Shown: positions 27,673-36,956, numbered from the stretch's first letter. The stretch: DNA of 64,000 nucleotides from Planctomycetota bacterium (GCA_026692865.1 JAPLNI010000051.1:186001-250000); one strand, 5' to 3'. The notes: generated by a model not told the origin, from the sequence alone. Translations and numbers: made by a program.

Positions 27673-28794
27673 GTGGCTGTAATAGAAACTATTTTGAGGC
27701 CGATGGCTGTTAAAACGCTTTCGCTTGACCGACTCCCAGCCCGAAAACCAGTGGGCGGTCTTTTGCAGTCAGAGTCGCCGCGAGCTTTGGTCGATGTTTT
27801 TCTCATTGGTCCTGAAAACAATGCACTTAATGGCCTGTTCGCGACCGCTACGGTGACGGGGCTTGTTGATTATTCTCCCGTCTATTTGTTCGGTCCAAAC
27901 GGTTGCGGAAAGTCAACGCTCGCATATTCATTAGCGGCCCGCTACTGCCGGTTGCATGATAAGGCGGATTCGTTGTTTATCACGGGTGGAGATTTTGCTC
28001 GGGCCTACGCAGCAGCGATCCATGCCGATGATATGGAGCGTTTTCGAATGCGATTTCGCGGCGCCGGGATACTCATTGTCGATGGGCTTCACGAGTTAGC
28101 GACGAAAGAATCTGCACAAACGGAACTTTCCATGACAATTGATTCGCTCGAGCAACGTCGCGTTCCTGTGATCGTTACCGGCACGTCATTGCCAACGACT
28201 ATTCGAGGAATTCGACCGTCGATTGTATCGCGCTGCATTCGTGGGCTTTCGGTGAGAATTGATTATCCCGGACGCACAACGCGTCGAAAACTTTTACAGC
28301 TATTTTCAAAAGCTCTAGATACGAGGCTGGATGATCAAGAGCTTGACCGACTCTCGAATCAGTTACCAGAACCAACGTCGGCGGTTGAGCTTTACTCGGT
28401 CTTGATGAATTGGCTTCATCAAGAGCGTGTTGAAAGATCGATTACGCCAGAAGCTATCCAGCATACCCTTGGGCAAATCATCCAAGCAAAACGAATATTG
28501 GCGACCCCGACCGTTTCGGAGATTGCTAAACGAGTCGCGAAAGAATGCCGATTAAAGCTAAGTGACCTTCGTGGTGTCACGCGTCGCAGTCAAATTGTTC
28601 GCGCCCGCTCACTAGCAATGTTCCTAGCCCGAAAATGGACCGATCACTCGTACCAGCAAGTCGGTGTGTACTTCGGTAATCGCGACCATACAACCGTTCT
28701 ACACGCGTGCCGCAAGATGGAGACCGAACTCAAGGATGATATTGATCTGTCACGAATTGCAGAAGAAGTTGCTCGACAGTTGAACTTGAAGTGA
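27673..28794 (+). CDS. DnaA-like replication initiator lacking domain I
   Basis: About 373 residues. The AAA+ core has Walker A GPNGCGKST near residue 75 and a Walker B-like strand ILIVDGLHEL, where DnaA normally has two acidic residues; the second is Gly here. Sensor-like VIVTGTSLP follows. The C-terminal ~95 residues are a clear DnaA domain IV: VSEIAKRVAKECRLKLSDL, SLAMFLARKWTDHSYQQVG and the signature RDHTTVLHACRKM. The N-terminal helicase-recruiting domain I is missing. It may be the main DnaA of a reduced type or a paralogue; planctomycetes often carry more than one. No cluster of DnaA boxes lies nearby. The start is uncertain between TTG 27670, GTG 27673 (AGGA 7 bases upstream) and ATG 27703. 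Confidence 0.82.
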   Translation: MAVIETILRPMAVKTLSLDRLPARKPVGGLLQSESPRALVDVFLIGPENNALNGLFATATVTGLVDYSPVYLFGPNGCGKSTLAYSLAARYCRLHDKADSLFITGGDFARAYAAAIHADDMERFRMRFRGAGILIVDGLHELATKESAQTELSMTIDSLEQRRVPVIVTGTSLPTTIRGIRPSIVSRCIRGLSVRIDYPGRTTRRKLLQLFSKALDTRLDDQELDRLSNQLPEPTSAVELYSVLMNWLHQERVERSITPEAIQHTLGQIIQAKRILATPTVSEIAKRVAKECRLKLSDLRGVTRRSQIVRARSLAMFLARKWTDHSYQQVGVYFGNRDHTTVLHACRKMETELKDDIDLSRIAEEVARQLNLK

Positions 28795-28928
28795 GCATCG
28801 TTGGATGTAGAGACTGACGTTGTGCGTCATAATTTGCGCCATTCTGGCAACCAAAATCACCGATGCCAGGCTAATAATGGTCCATCGAATTAATCCAATA
28901 GCAAATAAGAACCAGCAAAACAAAACTA

Positions 28929-29672
28929 ATGGAAGAAACCCTCACAGGCATCCCGGGCCCAAGAGATCGAACGGTAAAGTTACCTAATGGGATCGTTTTA
29001 GACGTGCCCAAATCATGGAGGCTTCTGCCGCCCGGGGACACGGGACTGACTCGTCGCGTCAAAGCCTCTGGTCCGACTTGGACAGTGCAGGAAAAGAAAG
29101 GGCGTCGCACTTTCTCTCGAGGTGTATACGCAGATGGCTCAACAATCGAACGCATTCGCAAAGAGTTGGAGCTGGAGCGTTCCACGGAAACATACGCCAA
29201 ACGACAAGCCTCCAGCCGCGTTCGTCGCGACGCAAAGCAATCGGCCTATGTCGAAGACTTCCAAGCAGCTATTGTTTCGTTCCTCAACTTCGATTCTCGG
29301 TATCACACGCTAGGAGTTAAGCTCGCGAAAGCTGTTTCAGATCACGCAACACCCATTGGGAGCGGCACGGTAGCGAGAACTGAGCGGATTCCGATTGAAC
29401 GTCGAGCTGAATCTGCAGTAATTGCGTGGTTGCGGCATCAAACAACCAGCTACGATCACCTTACCATTCCAAGAATCGCGGGGATGCGTCGTGAAGTTCG
29501 AAGAATGTTGGCAGAGGAATCCAGAAAGCTGCTAGACAGCTATCGTCGCGGCCTCTCGATCAATGCTGACCGGTGTCCGCTTCAAAAGGCACTTCATGCG
29601 AAGAAAACCGAATCGGTAACTCACACGACCCGCAGCCCAGCTCCTAGCAAGAGAAACACGAAGCCATCGTAG
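28929..29672 (+). CDS. DUF2293 domain protein
   Basis: 247 residues, basic. The first ~70 residues include PNGIVLDVPKSWRLLPPGD and TWTVQEKKGRRTFSRGVY. The second half matches my memory of DUF2293: GSGTVARTERIPIERRAESA, IAWLRHQTTSYDHLTIPRI and RREVRRMLAEESRKLLDSYR. The family has no established function; its many Arg/Lys residues and an HXXT-like region suggest nucleic-acid binding, as inference only. It lies 134 bases after the DnaA gene on the same strand. The C-terminal ~30 residues are low-complexity Lys/Thr/Ser. Confidence 0.75.
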   Translation: MEETLTGIPGPRDRTVKLPNGIVLDVPKSWRLLPPGDTGLTRRVKASGPTWTVQEKKGRRTFSRGVYADGSTIERIRKELELERSTETYAKRQASSRVRRDAKQSAYVEDFQAAIVSFLNFDSRYHTLGVKLAKAVSDHATPIGSGTVARTERIPIERRAESAVIAWLRHQTTSYDHLTIPRIAGMRREVRRMLAEESRKLLDSYRRGLSINADRCPLQKALHAKKTESVTHTTRSPAPSKRNTKPS

Positions 29673-29730
29673 TTGCTATGATTTTGCTGATCACATGTCT
29701 TGACGCATTGGCAACGATTACTGGAATTAA

Positions 29731-30156
29731 TCAGGTGCCGCAGTGATCGAAATTGTGCGACACAAGCTGTCCATCCGCGTTGCGGTCGAACCTGTAATCG
29801 CTCGTGTTGCCAGAAAAATTCGCAACATCAATCCCGTCTCCACCGTCAATCCGATTATTTCCAGATCCACCAACCAAGAGATCATTTCCGGAACCGCCAA
29901 CAAGCTGATCGTCACCTGCGTTTCCAACAAGCAGATTATCCTGTTTATCCCCGATCAACGTATCGTCAAACGATGAGCCAATGACACCTTCTACGATTCG
30001 AATCGTGTCGCCCTCTGCGTCACCACCCTTACCTTGTTGATTTTCGAGGTCCAATACGACGGCTTCATCTGATTCTGAGTAGTTGACCACATCCTGTTGA
30101 CCTGCTCCACCATCAAGAAAATCTGCTCCACTATTGTTTACCGGAGACTGACTTTG
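29731..30156 (-). pseudogene. Remnant of an RTX calcium-binding repeat protein
   Basis: The frame is open from just after a TAA at 30159 to the stop at 29731, with no credible start. It encodes RTX nonapeptide repeats: SGADFLDGGAGQQDVVNY, DDTLIGDKQDNLLVGNAGDD, QLVGGSGNDLLVGGSG and NNRIDGGDGIDVANF. Such repeats bind calcium after export by type I secretion. An intact RTX protein would be far longer and have a C-terminal secretion signal, so this is a fragment. GTG 30090 could start a 119-residue product but would begin inside a repeat. It overlaps the end of the efflux-adaptor remnant in another frame. Confidence 0.75.
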
Positions 30157-30497
30157 TTATTCGGCGTTTGAATTTGAAAAGTAGGTTTCGATTTGAGTTG
30201 TTGATGCATGTCAGACCCTGTGCCAGTGTCGGATAATCGCACGGCAAAACCTGCTGGTTAATGTTTGTCGTTGTTGTCAATTCCGACTACGATTCGAATG
30301 GTCTGTGTGGCTGCATCAATCAATGGAGCCACGAACACAACCTTTGCGCTGAGCCATTGTCGTCCGGGTAAGTCCGCTCGCAACTCGATGATTTCTCCAA
30401 CGCGTTGTGATGAAATGAGCGAAAGCGGAATGTATAGATCCGCTCGCAGCCGACTAATGTCCGCAATTTTTATAATCGGAGCACTTCTAGAACCCTT
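30138..30497 (-). pseudogene. Remnant of an efflux/secretion periplasmic adaptor (HlyD/RND MFP family)
   Basis: A minus-strand frame gives KIADISRLRADLYIPLSLI, ELRADLPGRQWLSAKVVFVA, PLIDAATQTIRIVVGIDN, then a TAA at 30260-30258 and, in the same frame, PAGFAVRLSDTG. This is the C-terminal beta-barrel half of a membrane fusion protein, the family that links inner-membrane pumps to TolC-type channels. The N-terminal lipoyl and hairpin domains are absent, there is a TGA just upstream (around 30500), and no start. The internal stop and truncation make it a pseudogene. Confidence 0.75.
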
Positions 30498-30505
30498 TCA
30501 CCGAG

Positions 30506-30782
30506 ATGCGGTTAGATTTTGATATCTGCTTGATCGACCCGCAGACCGCGCGCTGGTGGACCTACTTTGACGCCCCAATCCTGCATGAACTCATTGGGTT
30601 CGCAAATCAACAAAAACTCTCCGTTCGCGAAGCTTACCTGCGAATAGCCGAATCTCGCGCACAACTTGGTCTATCAAGATCGAAGTTTTTTCCTCAATTC
30701 AATTCAACGACCGACTCTTGGTGACGTGCTTTTCGCAATCGTGAAAACATACAAGTTGCTCGGTGGCGGATGGGGGAATTAA
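30506..30782 (+). pseudogene. Internally deleted outer-membrane efflux factor (TolC/OprM type)
   Basis: ATG 30506 opens 72 codons that match the start of OprM/NodT-type outer-membrane factors: QTARWWTYFDAPILHELIGF, NQQKLSVREAYLRIAESRAQ, LGLSRSKFFPQF, stopping at TGA 30722. In the next frame, 30723-30782 encodes VLFAIVKTYKLLGGGWGN, the typical C-terminal end of the same family (KALGGGW). So a ~460-residue gene has been reduced to both ends with the middle deleted. It lies head to head with the adaptor remnant and near the RTX remnant. Confidence 0.78.
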
Positions 30783-30878
30783 GCTCTGCTTCCAGCAATT
30801 AGCCCAGTCTCAGAGGGTCGCAGCTAGGCGAAAAACTGATTGTGAAACAAAGCCTAACTTGATAACGGCAAGTTGCTT

Positions 30879-31778
30879 TTACTCGTTTGGCTTCTTGATA
30901 AAGTCCAAGATTGCTTTTCGAGCGGGATCAGAAGGCTCAACGATCTCGCTTGCGATTGTCCCATGATTTCGGTCTTTGATTTCCAAGCTCGAGATCTTCT
31001 TGTTGCCAGCGTCTTTCATCACAGCAAAAAACAAAGCGTTCTCTTCGGCTCTCGCTGGAGAGTCCTTGTCTGCATACAGAAGCAAAATGGGCGGAGCGGA
31101 TTTGCGTGCGAAATAGATCGGAGAGGCTTTGTCGGCGGTGATCGTATGCTTACCTATTCCTTGCTCTTCGCGAACTGTGTAATGAGTCATTGTCTGACTG
31201 CTCACCGAAACGATTCCTGCAATATCGATCGATTTAACACCTTCTGCTTCCAAGTAGCTAGTGTCCATCGCGAGCATTAACGCCAAGTAGGCTCCCGCAG
31301 AATGGCCTCCTATAAAACATCGATTGGTATCGGCACCATGCGAGCCCATGTTATTCTTCGCCCAACTGACCGCTTTGGCGCCGTCCTGGATGTAGGCTGG
31401 AAAAGTTACTAGAGGGCTTAAGCGGTAGTTTGTCGCAATTACAGCGATTCCTGATCGAGCCAAGCTCTCAGCAATCAAAGCGGTCTTTACAGAATCGTTC
31501 GGCAAAAGACGACTCTTATCGCCGTTCTTAAGCCCACCACCATGAAACCAGATCAGCGTTGCAAAATTCTTCTTTCCTTTAGGCAGATAAACATCCAATC
31601 GGCAACGCTGTGTTTCGTACTCGCTTTGATCTAAACCCGAGCGATACGCAATGTCATTCAGAACATGAACTGCATACTCGGTTTCGGTGTGTTTCGCTGC
31701 TTCGTCTGCCAGCGAAACGCTTGTCAATGCGCACCAAACAAGCATCGATCGAAAGACGCGATTTAGAGGCACTTCCAT
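30879..31778 (-). CDS. Secreted alpha/beta hydrolase, esterase/lipase type
   Basis: 299 residues from ATG 31778. A signal peptide is likely (VFRSMLVWCALTSVSLADEA). The hydrolase has the oxyanion motif LIWFHGGGLKNGD, the nucleophile elbow GGHSAGAYLALML (Ser of GHSAG), Asp in LLYADKDSPA and a C-terminal His in DRNHGTIASE, giving a full catalytic triad. It resembles the BD-FAE/carboxylesterase group often found near polysaccharide-degradation genes in planctomycetes. Substrate unknown. No operon partner; it is divergent from the PQQ gene. Confidence 0.87.
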   Translation of the reverse strand: MEVPLNRVFRSMLVWCALTSVSLADEAAKHTETEYAVHVLNDIAYRSGLDQSEYETQRCRLDVYLPKGKKNFATLIWFHGGGLKNGDKSRLLPNDSVKTALIAESLARSGIAVIATNYRLSPLVTFPAYIQDGAKAVSWAKNNMGSHGADTNRCFIGGHSAGAYLALMLAMDTSYLEAEGVKSIDIAGIVSVSSQTMTHYTVREEQGIGKHTITADKASPIYFARKSAPPILLLYADKDSPARAEENALFFAVMKDAGNKKISSLEIKDRNHGTIASEIVEPSDPARKAILDFIKKPNE

Positions 31779-32026
31779 ATTTATCAATACGTTTCTTCGG
31801 TCTTGAAAATCAGCTTATGGGAGAGAAAAACTATTTGTAATTATACTCACGATCCACGCGAAGCGGGAATTAAGAGCCTTAGCCACGCAAGGGCAATTCA
31901 CATCACACTTCGATTATCCGTTGCGTAGCGAATGAATTGGAACGCTGGGACCATTATGGCCAGTTAAAATGCTACAATCCTTTCAGAATAATTCACCAAC
32001 GATTCCTGACCATTTTCCGAAATCAA

Positions 32027-33352
32027 ATGTGCAATCGATCTCTATCTCATTATCGCAATTTCAAGTATCACATCGTTCTCATAATAGTATTGGGGCTGGT
32101 AATTCCTACCTCTCATGCCCAGTGCGAGAACTGGCCTTGTTGGCGTGGTCCACGCGGTGATGGAAGTTCATTGGAGCAACAAGTCCCAATTTCGTGGGAT
32201 GCGACTACAGGTGAGGGGATTGCGTGGAAGGTGCCTGTTCCGGGCCGCGGGCACTCTTCACCGATTGTGTGGGATAACCAAATCTTCGTTGCAAGCTGTA
32301 TTGAAGAGACCCATGAACGAGTCTTAGTCTGTTTCGATCGTCGAGATGGAAGTATCCAATGGCAGCGTACTGTCATTGAATCACCTCTCGAAACGAAACA
32401 CAACTTGAATAGCTTTGCTTCAGGAACTCCTGCGACTGATGGGAAAACTGTCTATGTTTCTTTCCTTGAAACGGACAACACCGAAGAACCGGCGAAGAAC
32501 GTAAGTAAACCTCGGATGAACACGCCTGGAGTCATGATTGTTGCGGCCTATACAATGGAGGGGAAACAATTATGGATAACGAAACCAAGTCCCTTTAGCA
32601 GTGTCCACGGTTTTTGCAGCTCGCCGGTTATTTTTGAAAACTTGCTTATCGTCAACGGCGATCACGATGGAGAATCCCACGTCTTAGCACTCGATCGAAA
32701 CACGGGAGATCTTGTTTGGAAGTTCCCTCGAATTCATCAAACACGAAGCTATTGCACGCCCATCATTCGCGAAGTTGCAGGAAAAACACAGATGGTGATG
32801 TCGGGTAGTAAGCAAGTTATCAGCTTGGACCCAAGCAGCGGCAAAGTTCACTGGTCGGTTAATGGTCCAACCGAACAGTTTGTAGCTTCGATGGTTTTCG
32901 ATGGTACCAAGTTTTATCTTTCGGCAGGGTTCCCTGATCATTATGTGATGGCGATTCAACCAGATGGAACCGGTGACGTAAGTACCACCCATGTTGCTTG
33001 GAGTATTACCGATGCCAAATGCTATGTTCCTTCGCCTGTTTTGGTTGGAAGCCAGCTTTTTGTTGCCGATGATCGTGGTACAGTGAATTGCTTCAACACT
33101 GAGAACGGAAGTCGTCTTTGGAAAGATAGGCTTGGAGGACACTACAGCGCATCGTTGATAACGGCTGGTGGGCTCGTTTACTGCACCGCGGATGACGGCA
33201 AAGTAACCGTCATTAAGCCTAGCGAAAAACTGAACGTTGTCAGCGTCAACATGCTCGGTGAAAGCAGTTTTGCTTCACCCGCGGTTTCGCAGGGGCAGAT
33301 CTTTATTCGTGGTGAGAATCATCTGTTCGCCGTCGGCAAGCTGGCGAAATAG
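32027..33352 (+). CDS. Secreted PQQ-like beta-propeller (BamB-type) protein
   Basis: 441 residues from ATG 32027; the in-frame sequence back to 31937 lacks a natural start context and delays the signal. The signal peptide is YHIVLIIVLGLVIPTSHAQC. WPCWRGPRGDG, the usual N-terminal motif of planctomycete PQQ-propeller proteins, follows at once. Blade repeats include DRRDGSIQWQRTV, TGDLVWKFPR, SGKVHWSVNGP and NGSRLWKDRLGG. Such proteins are thought to act outside the cytoplasm, but the function is unknown. It is 47 bases upstream of an SSS symporter on the same strand. Confidence 0.87.
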   Translation: MCNRSLSHYRNFKYHIVLIIVLGLVIPTSHAQCENWPCWRGPRGDGSSLEQQVPISWDATTGEGIAWKVPVPGRGHSSPIVWDNQIFVASCIEETHERVLVCFDRRDGSIQWQRTVIESPLETKHNLNSFASGTPATDGKTVYVSFLETDNTEEPAKNVSKPRMNTPGVMIVAAYTMEGKQLWITKPSPFSSVHGFCSSPVIFENLLIVNGDHDGESHVLALDRNTGDLVWKFPRIHQTRSYCTPIIREVAGKTQMVMSGSKQVISLDPSSGKVHWSVNGPTEQFVASMVFDGTKFYLSAGFPDHYVMAIQPDGTGDVSTTHVAWSITDAKCYVPSPVLVGSQLFVADDRGTVNCFNTENGSRLWKDRLGGHYSASLITAGGLVYCTADDGKVTVIKPSEKLNVVSVNMLGESSFASPAVSQGQIFIRGENHLFAVGKLAK

Positions 33353-33399
33353 ATTATGCAAATTTTGAGTTTACTGCCACGAGAAAGAAGGGCCAACTG

Positions 33400-34902
33400 T
33401 TGAACGGAACATTGCATAGCGTCGATCTCTTCGTGCTATTGGCGTACTTGTTGCTGGTCCTTCTGCTTGGGGTCTGGATGGGACGTGGCCAAAAAGGGTT
33501 AAGCGACTATCTTCTCGGCGGACGCGATTTGCCTTGGTGGGCAATTCTAGGTTCGATCGTGGCAACAGAGACCAGCACGGCCACGTTCTTAAGCGTTCCA
33601 GGGATCGCGTACTTTGGTGACTTACGATTCCTGCAATTGGCCTTCGGTTACATCATTGGTCGAATAATTGTTGTCTATGTTTTCCTTCCTCGATACTTTG
33701 AAGGGAATCTATTCACGGCGTATGAAGTTTTGGATAAGCGATTTGGGCTGGCTACCAAGCGAACAGCCTCGGTAGTATTTTTGGTCTCCCGAACGTGTGC
33801 CGATGGGTTGCGTCTGTTTCTTGCGGCACTGGTGCTTGAAAAGATTCTTGGATGGTCGATGCCTCTTTGCATCGTAACGATGGGAATCGCAACGGTCCTA
33901 TACACATTCTTCGGCGGAATCAAATCAGTTGTTTGGACGGACTGCCTTCAGTTCGTTGTCTACATTGCAGGCGGAGTGATCGCCGGACTTGTGATCGTTT
34001 TGCGCATCCCAGGAGGCTGGACGGAGGTGGCGACATTCGCAAGCAACAATAACAAACTTCGCGTGTTCGATTTTAGTTGGAATCTGACGGAGCCTTATAC
34101 TTTCTTAGCAGGCGTCATCGGAGGAACGTTTCTAATTCTAGGAACTCACGGCACCGATCAAATGATGGTTCAAAGGTATCTATGCGCACGTAGCGAACGG
34201 GACGCGGGTCGTGCGATTATTCTAAGCGGATTTGTAGTACTGCTTCAGTTTCTCTTGTTCTTGTTGGTGGGAGTGGCTCTTGCATGCTTTTATGATCGCT
34301 TCCCACCTTCCGGTGAATTCCGAGCCGACTCGGTCTTCGCAACATTCATTGTGAATGAACTGCCAAAAGGTGTCGGACTGATTGGCATAACACTCGCAGC
34401 GGTTTTCGCGGCTGCGATGTCGACTTTGTCTAGCTCCTTGAACTCTTCTACATCCTCAGCCGTCAGTGATCTCTATCTTCCGTTTCGTCGAACCGAGGCA
34501 ACCTCGTCACACCTGCTGCTTGTTAGTAGAACGCTTACGATCGCCTTTGGTATTGCTCAAATTGGAGTGGGAATTGTTGGTATGTATCTCGCACGAAGCG
34601 TTGTTACCAACGTGCTTGATATCGCCAGCTTAACTGCTGGGCTGCTGTTGGGGTTGTTTGCGCTTGGTGTGCTGACCAAGCGGGTCGGGCAGAACGCAGC
34701 TTTGATTGGTCTTTTGTTTGGCCTGAGCGTATTGATGTGGATCAAATTTATGACAAGCGTCGCGTGGCCGTGGTACGCTTTAATAGGTGCATCGTCGACA
34801 TTTGCGGCGGGGATGTTGGGAAGCTTTTTTACTCAGCTCCGTGATCCCAATGAGCCCGGCAAGCAACACCCGGAAAATCAAGGATCAATTGATGGCAAGT
34901 AG
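33400..34902 (+). CDS. Sodium:solute symporter (SSS) family transporter
   Basis: 500 residues with about 13 hydrophobic segments, normal for the SSS family that couples solute uptake to sodium. Visible motifs: DYLLGGRDLPWWAILGSIVA near TM1-2, ETSTATFLSVPG, FFGGIKSVVWTDCLQ (typical of TM5), GTHGTDQMMVQRYL and ALAAVFAAAMSTLSSSLNSS, the last carrying the Ser/Thr residues of the second sodium site. The start is TTG 33400 with AGAAAGAAGGG 8-10 bases upstream; no ATG gives the first segment. Its end overlaps the start of the NamZ gene by 11 bases, so the two are likely translated together. Uptake of N-acetylmuramic acid or a related sugar is inferred from that pairing. Confidence 0.9.
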   Translation: MNGTLHSVDLFVLLAYLLLVLLLGVWMGRGQKGLSDYLLGGRDLPWWAILGSIVATETSTATFLSVPGIAYFGDLRFLQLAFGYIIGRIIVVYVFLPRYFEGNLFTAYEVLDKRFGLATKRTASVVFLVSRTCADGLRLFLAALVLEKILGWSMPLCIVTMGIATVLYTFFGGIKSVVWTDCLQFVVYIAGGVIAGLVIVLRIPGGWTEVATFASNNNKLRVFDFSWNLTEPYTFLAGVIGGTFLILGTHGTDQMMVQRYLCARSERDAGRAIILSGFVVLLQFLLFLLVGVALACFYDRFPPSGEFRADSVFATFIVNELPKGVGLIGITLAAVFAAAMSTLSSSLNSSTSSAVSDLYLPFRRTEATSSHLLLVSRTLTIAFGIAQIGVGIVGMYLARSVVTNVLDIASLTAGLLLGLFALGVLTKRVGQNAALIGLLFGLSVLMWIKFMTSVAWPWYALIGASSTFAAGMLGSFFTQLRDPNEPGKQHPENQGSIDGK

Positions 34903-36091
34903 TGACGTTGGAGTTCGAATAGGATTGGAACAAATCTCGCAAAGCATTCCATCCGTGATGCAAGGTACGAGGTTGGGACTGCTAATGAATCAGTCGTCCG
35001 TCGATCACAATTTGCGTTACTCATGTGATGTCCTTTCCGACGCTTTTCCAAGGAAGCTCACCACGTTGTTTACGCCACAGCATGGACTTTGGGGCGAACA
35101 GCAAGCGAACATGATCGAGTCCTCGCACACGACTCATCCGCAACTGGGTATCCCTGTACACAGTTTGTACAGCGAGACACGAAAGCCGACTCCTGAGATG
35201 CTCAAGGATGTTGATTGCTTCGTAGTCGATCTGCAGGATGTGGGGACTCGCGTTTATACATTCATTTGGACCATTTCACATTGCTTGGAAGCCTGTGCTG
35301 AAGCGGGTGTCCCAGTCGTCATACTCGATCGTCCTAATCCACTTGGTGGTTACATCGTCGAAGGCCCCATGCTCGACGTTGGCCAAGAGTCCTTCGTTGG
35401 CCGAGCTTGCATCCCGATGCGGCATGGACTAACGCTCGGCGAGTTGTCTCAAGTGGTGAACTGCTTGATGGAAATTGGTGCAGAATTATATGCCGTTCCA
35501 ATGTCAGGATGGCAACGCAGTATGAATTGGTGCGAGACGGGCCGCAAATGGGTTTGGCCTTCCCCCAATGTCCCGCGTCCTGAGAGCTGCTTAGTGTATC
35601 CTGGGATGGTCTTGCTGGAAGGAACGAATCTTTCCGAAGGACGCGGAACCACGTTGCCGTTCGAAGTATTTGGAGCTCCATTCATCGACCCACATGCGTT
35701 GGCTTCGAAGTTGCGAGAGTACTCACTTCCTGGAGTCGAATTTCTTCCGTTACGCTTCGTTCCAACGTTCGACAAATGGAAAGGCATCAGCTGTGGTGGT
35801 CTGCTGTTAAACATCACCGATCCAGCTACCTTCCAACCAGTTCTAACGAGCGTTCTATCTTTGGCCGTGATACGTTCTCTTTGGCCAAAGGACTTTGATT
35901 GGCTTACACCTCCCTACGAGTACGAAACAGAAAAGCCACCGATCGATATCATCGCGGGAACAGCTCGACTACGTAAGGCAATCGATTCCCTAGAAGCAGG
36001 CGAGTCACCGACAAGAGCAGAATTCGAACAATTGATTGCCTTCGACCAAGCAGCGTGGCACGAATTGTGTCGCCCGCATCTGCTATACTAA
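34892..36091 (+). CDS. namZ: Exo-beta-N-acetylmuramidase NamZ family (DUF1343)
   Basis: 399 residues from ATG 34892 (AAGGA upstream), the family's usual length. Motifs include GLLMNQSSVDHNLRYSCDVL, TLFTPQHGLWGEQQA, HSLYSETRKPTPEMLKDVD, FVVDLQDVGTRVYTF and LDRPNPLGGYIVEGPML, all strongly conserved in DUF1343. The characterised Bacillus member releases N-acetylmuramic acid from the non-reducing end of peptidoglycan glycans. No signal peptide is visible from this start, nor from the earlier in-frame ATG 34853, so location is unclear. The overlap with the SSS permease suggests one unit for cell-wall sugar release and uptake. Confidence 0.87.
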   Translation: MASSDVGVRIGLEQISQSIPSVMQGTRLGLLMNQSSVDHNLRYSCDVLSDAFPRKLTTLFTPQHGLWGEQQANMIESSHTTHPQLGIPVHSLYSETRKPTPEMLKDVDCFVVDLQDVGTRVYTFIWTISHCLEACAEAGVPVVILDRPNPLGGYIVEGPMLDVGQESFVGRACIPMRHGLTLGELSQVVNCLMEIGAELYAVPMSGWQRSMNWCETGRKWVWPSPNVPRPESCLVYPGMVLLEGTNLSEGRGTTLPFEVFGAPFIDPHALASKLREYSLPGVEFLPLRFVPTFDKWKGISCGGLLLNITDPATFQPVLTSVLSLAVIRSLWPKDFDWLTPPYEYETEKPPIDIIAGTARLRKAIDSLEAGESPTRAEFEQLIAFDQAAWHELCRPHLLY

Positions 36092-36155
36092 ACCATGTTT
36101 CAAAGTCGCGATAAAGCTTCAAAGAATCAACCAAGGATTTTAGCGAGGACTTGAA

Positions 36156-36956
36156 ATGGTAGATCAAGATAATCCGTATATCGCGAATGACGATGCAAAT
36201 CCAACTGCTGCGACTATTTCAAGTTCCTCTAAAAAAGGTTGCGGAGGCACTCTGCTTGCGACGTTTGCAATCGTTGGATCTCTTATTGTTGTAGTAGGTT
36301 TGATCCTTCCAATGTCCCGTCGAGGCAGTTCTTCGGAAGCAGCACGCAGGATGTATTGTTCCAGTAACCTACGGCAGATCGGAATCGGATTATTGAATTA
36401 CGAATTCGCATATAAAACGCTCCCACCTGCGTACACCGTCGACGAAAATGGTAAAAGATTGCATAGCTGGCGAGCGTTGATTTTGCCTTTCATCGAGCAG
36501 CAAAAACTACATGAAGAAATCGATTTTGCCAAACCTTGGAATCACCCGGATAACAAAGCGATCGCAGATCTGGCTGCCCCATCGGTATTTCGCTGCCCGT
36601 CGAGTCCGATTGATAAGAAGTTCACAACTTTTCTGGGAATCGTGGATACCAATACTTGTCTTCAGGAAACAACAGGTCGCGTTATTGCGGACGTTACCGA
36701 TGGACCTTCGGAAACCTTGATGGTCGTCGAAGCCAATCCAGCGGATGCGCGTCATTGGATGGAACCTTCGGACTTAGATCTGAAGGGTTTTTTGGCATCG
36801 TTTGTAAATGAGGAATCTGCACACTACAGAGGGCGTCACGCGATTACGCTTGATAACTCGGTCAGGTTTCTCCCAGTCGAATCAAAGATAGAAGTGATAG
36901 AAGCGGCTGTTACGCCGAATAGCAACGATGGCAGCGTCGAGCTACCGGGGGCTTAG
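36156..36956 (+). CDS. DUF1559-type protein with N-terminal anchor
   Basis: 266 residues. A polar N-terminus of ~30 residues is followed by one membrane segment (LLATFAIVGSLIVVVGLILP) and then ARRMYCSSNLRQIGIGLLNYE, HSWRALILPFIEQQKLHEEI and CPSSPIDKKFTTFLGIVD, the conserved parts of DUF1559. It lacks the prepilin leader (no FTLVELLVV), so it is a stably anchored variant. The C-terminal region has HYRGRHAITLDNSVRFLPV where the canonical family has the HxxG...DGSVRF motif. Function unknown. The gene's last 15 bases overlap the convergent DUF2306 gene. Confidence 0.8.
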   Translation: MVDQDNPYIANDDANPTAATISSSSKKGCGGTLLATFAIVGSLIVVVGLILPMSRRGSSSEAARRMYCSSNLRQIGIGLLNYEFAYKTLPPAYTVDENGKRLHSWRALILPFIEQQKLHEEIDFAKPWNHPDNKAIADLAAPSVFRCPSSPIDKKFTTFLGIVDTNTCLQETTGRVIADVTDGPSETLMVVEANPADARHWMEPSDLDLKGFLASFVNEESAHYRGRHAITLDNSVRFLPVESKIEVIEAAVTPNSNDGSVELPGA

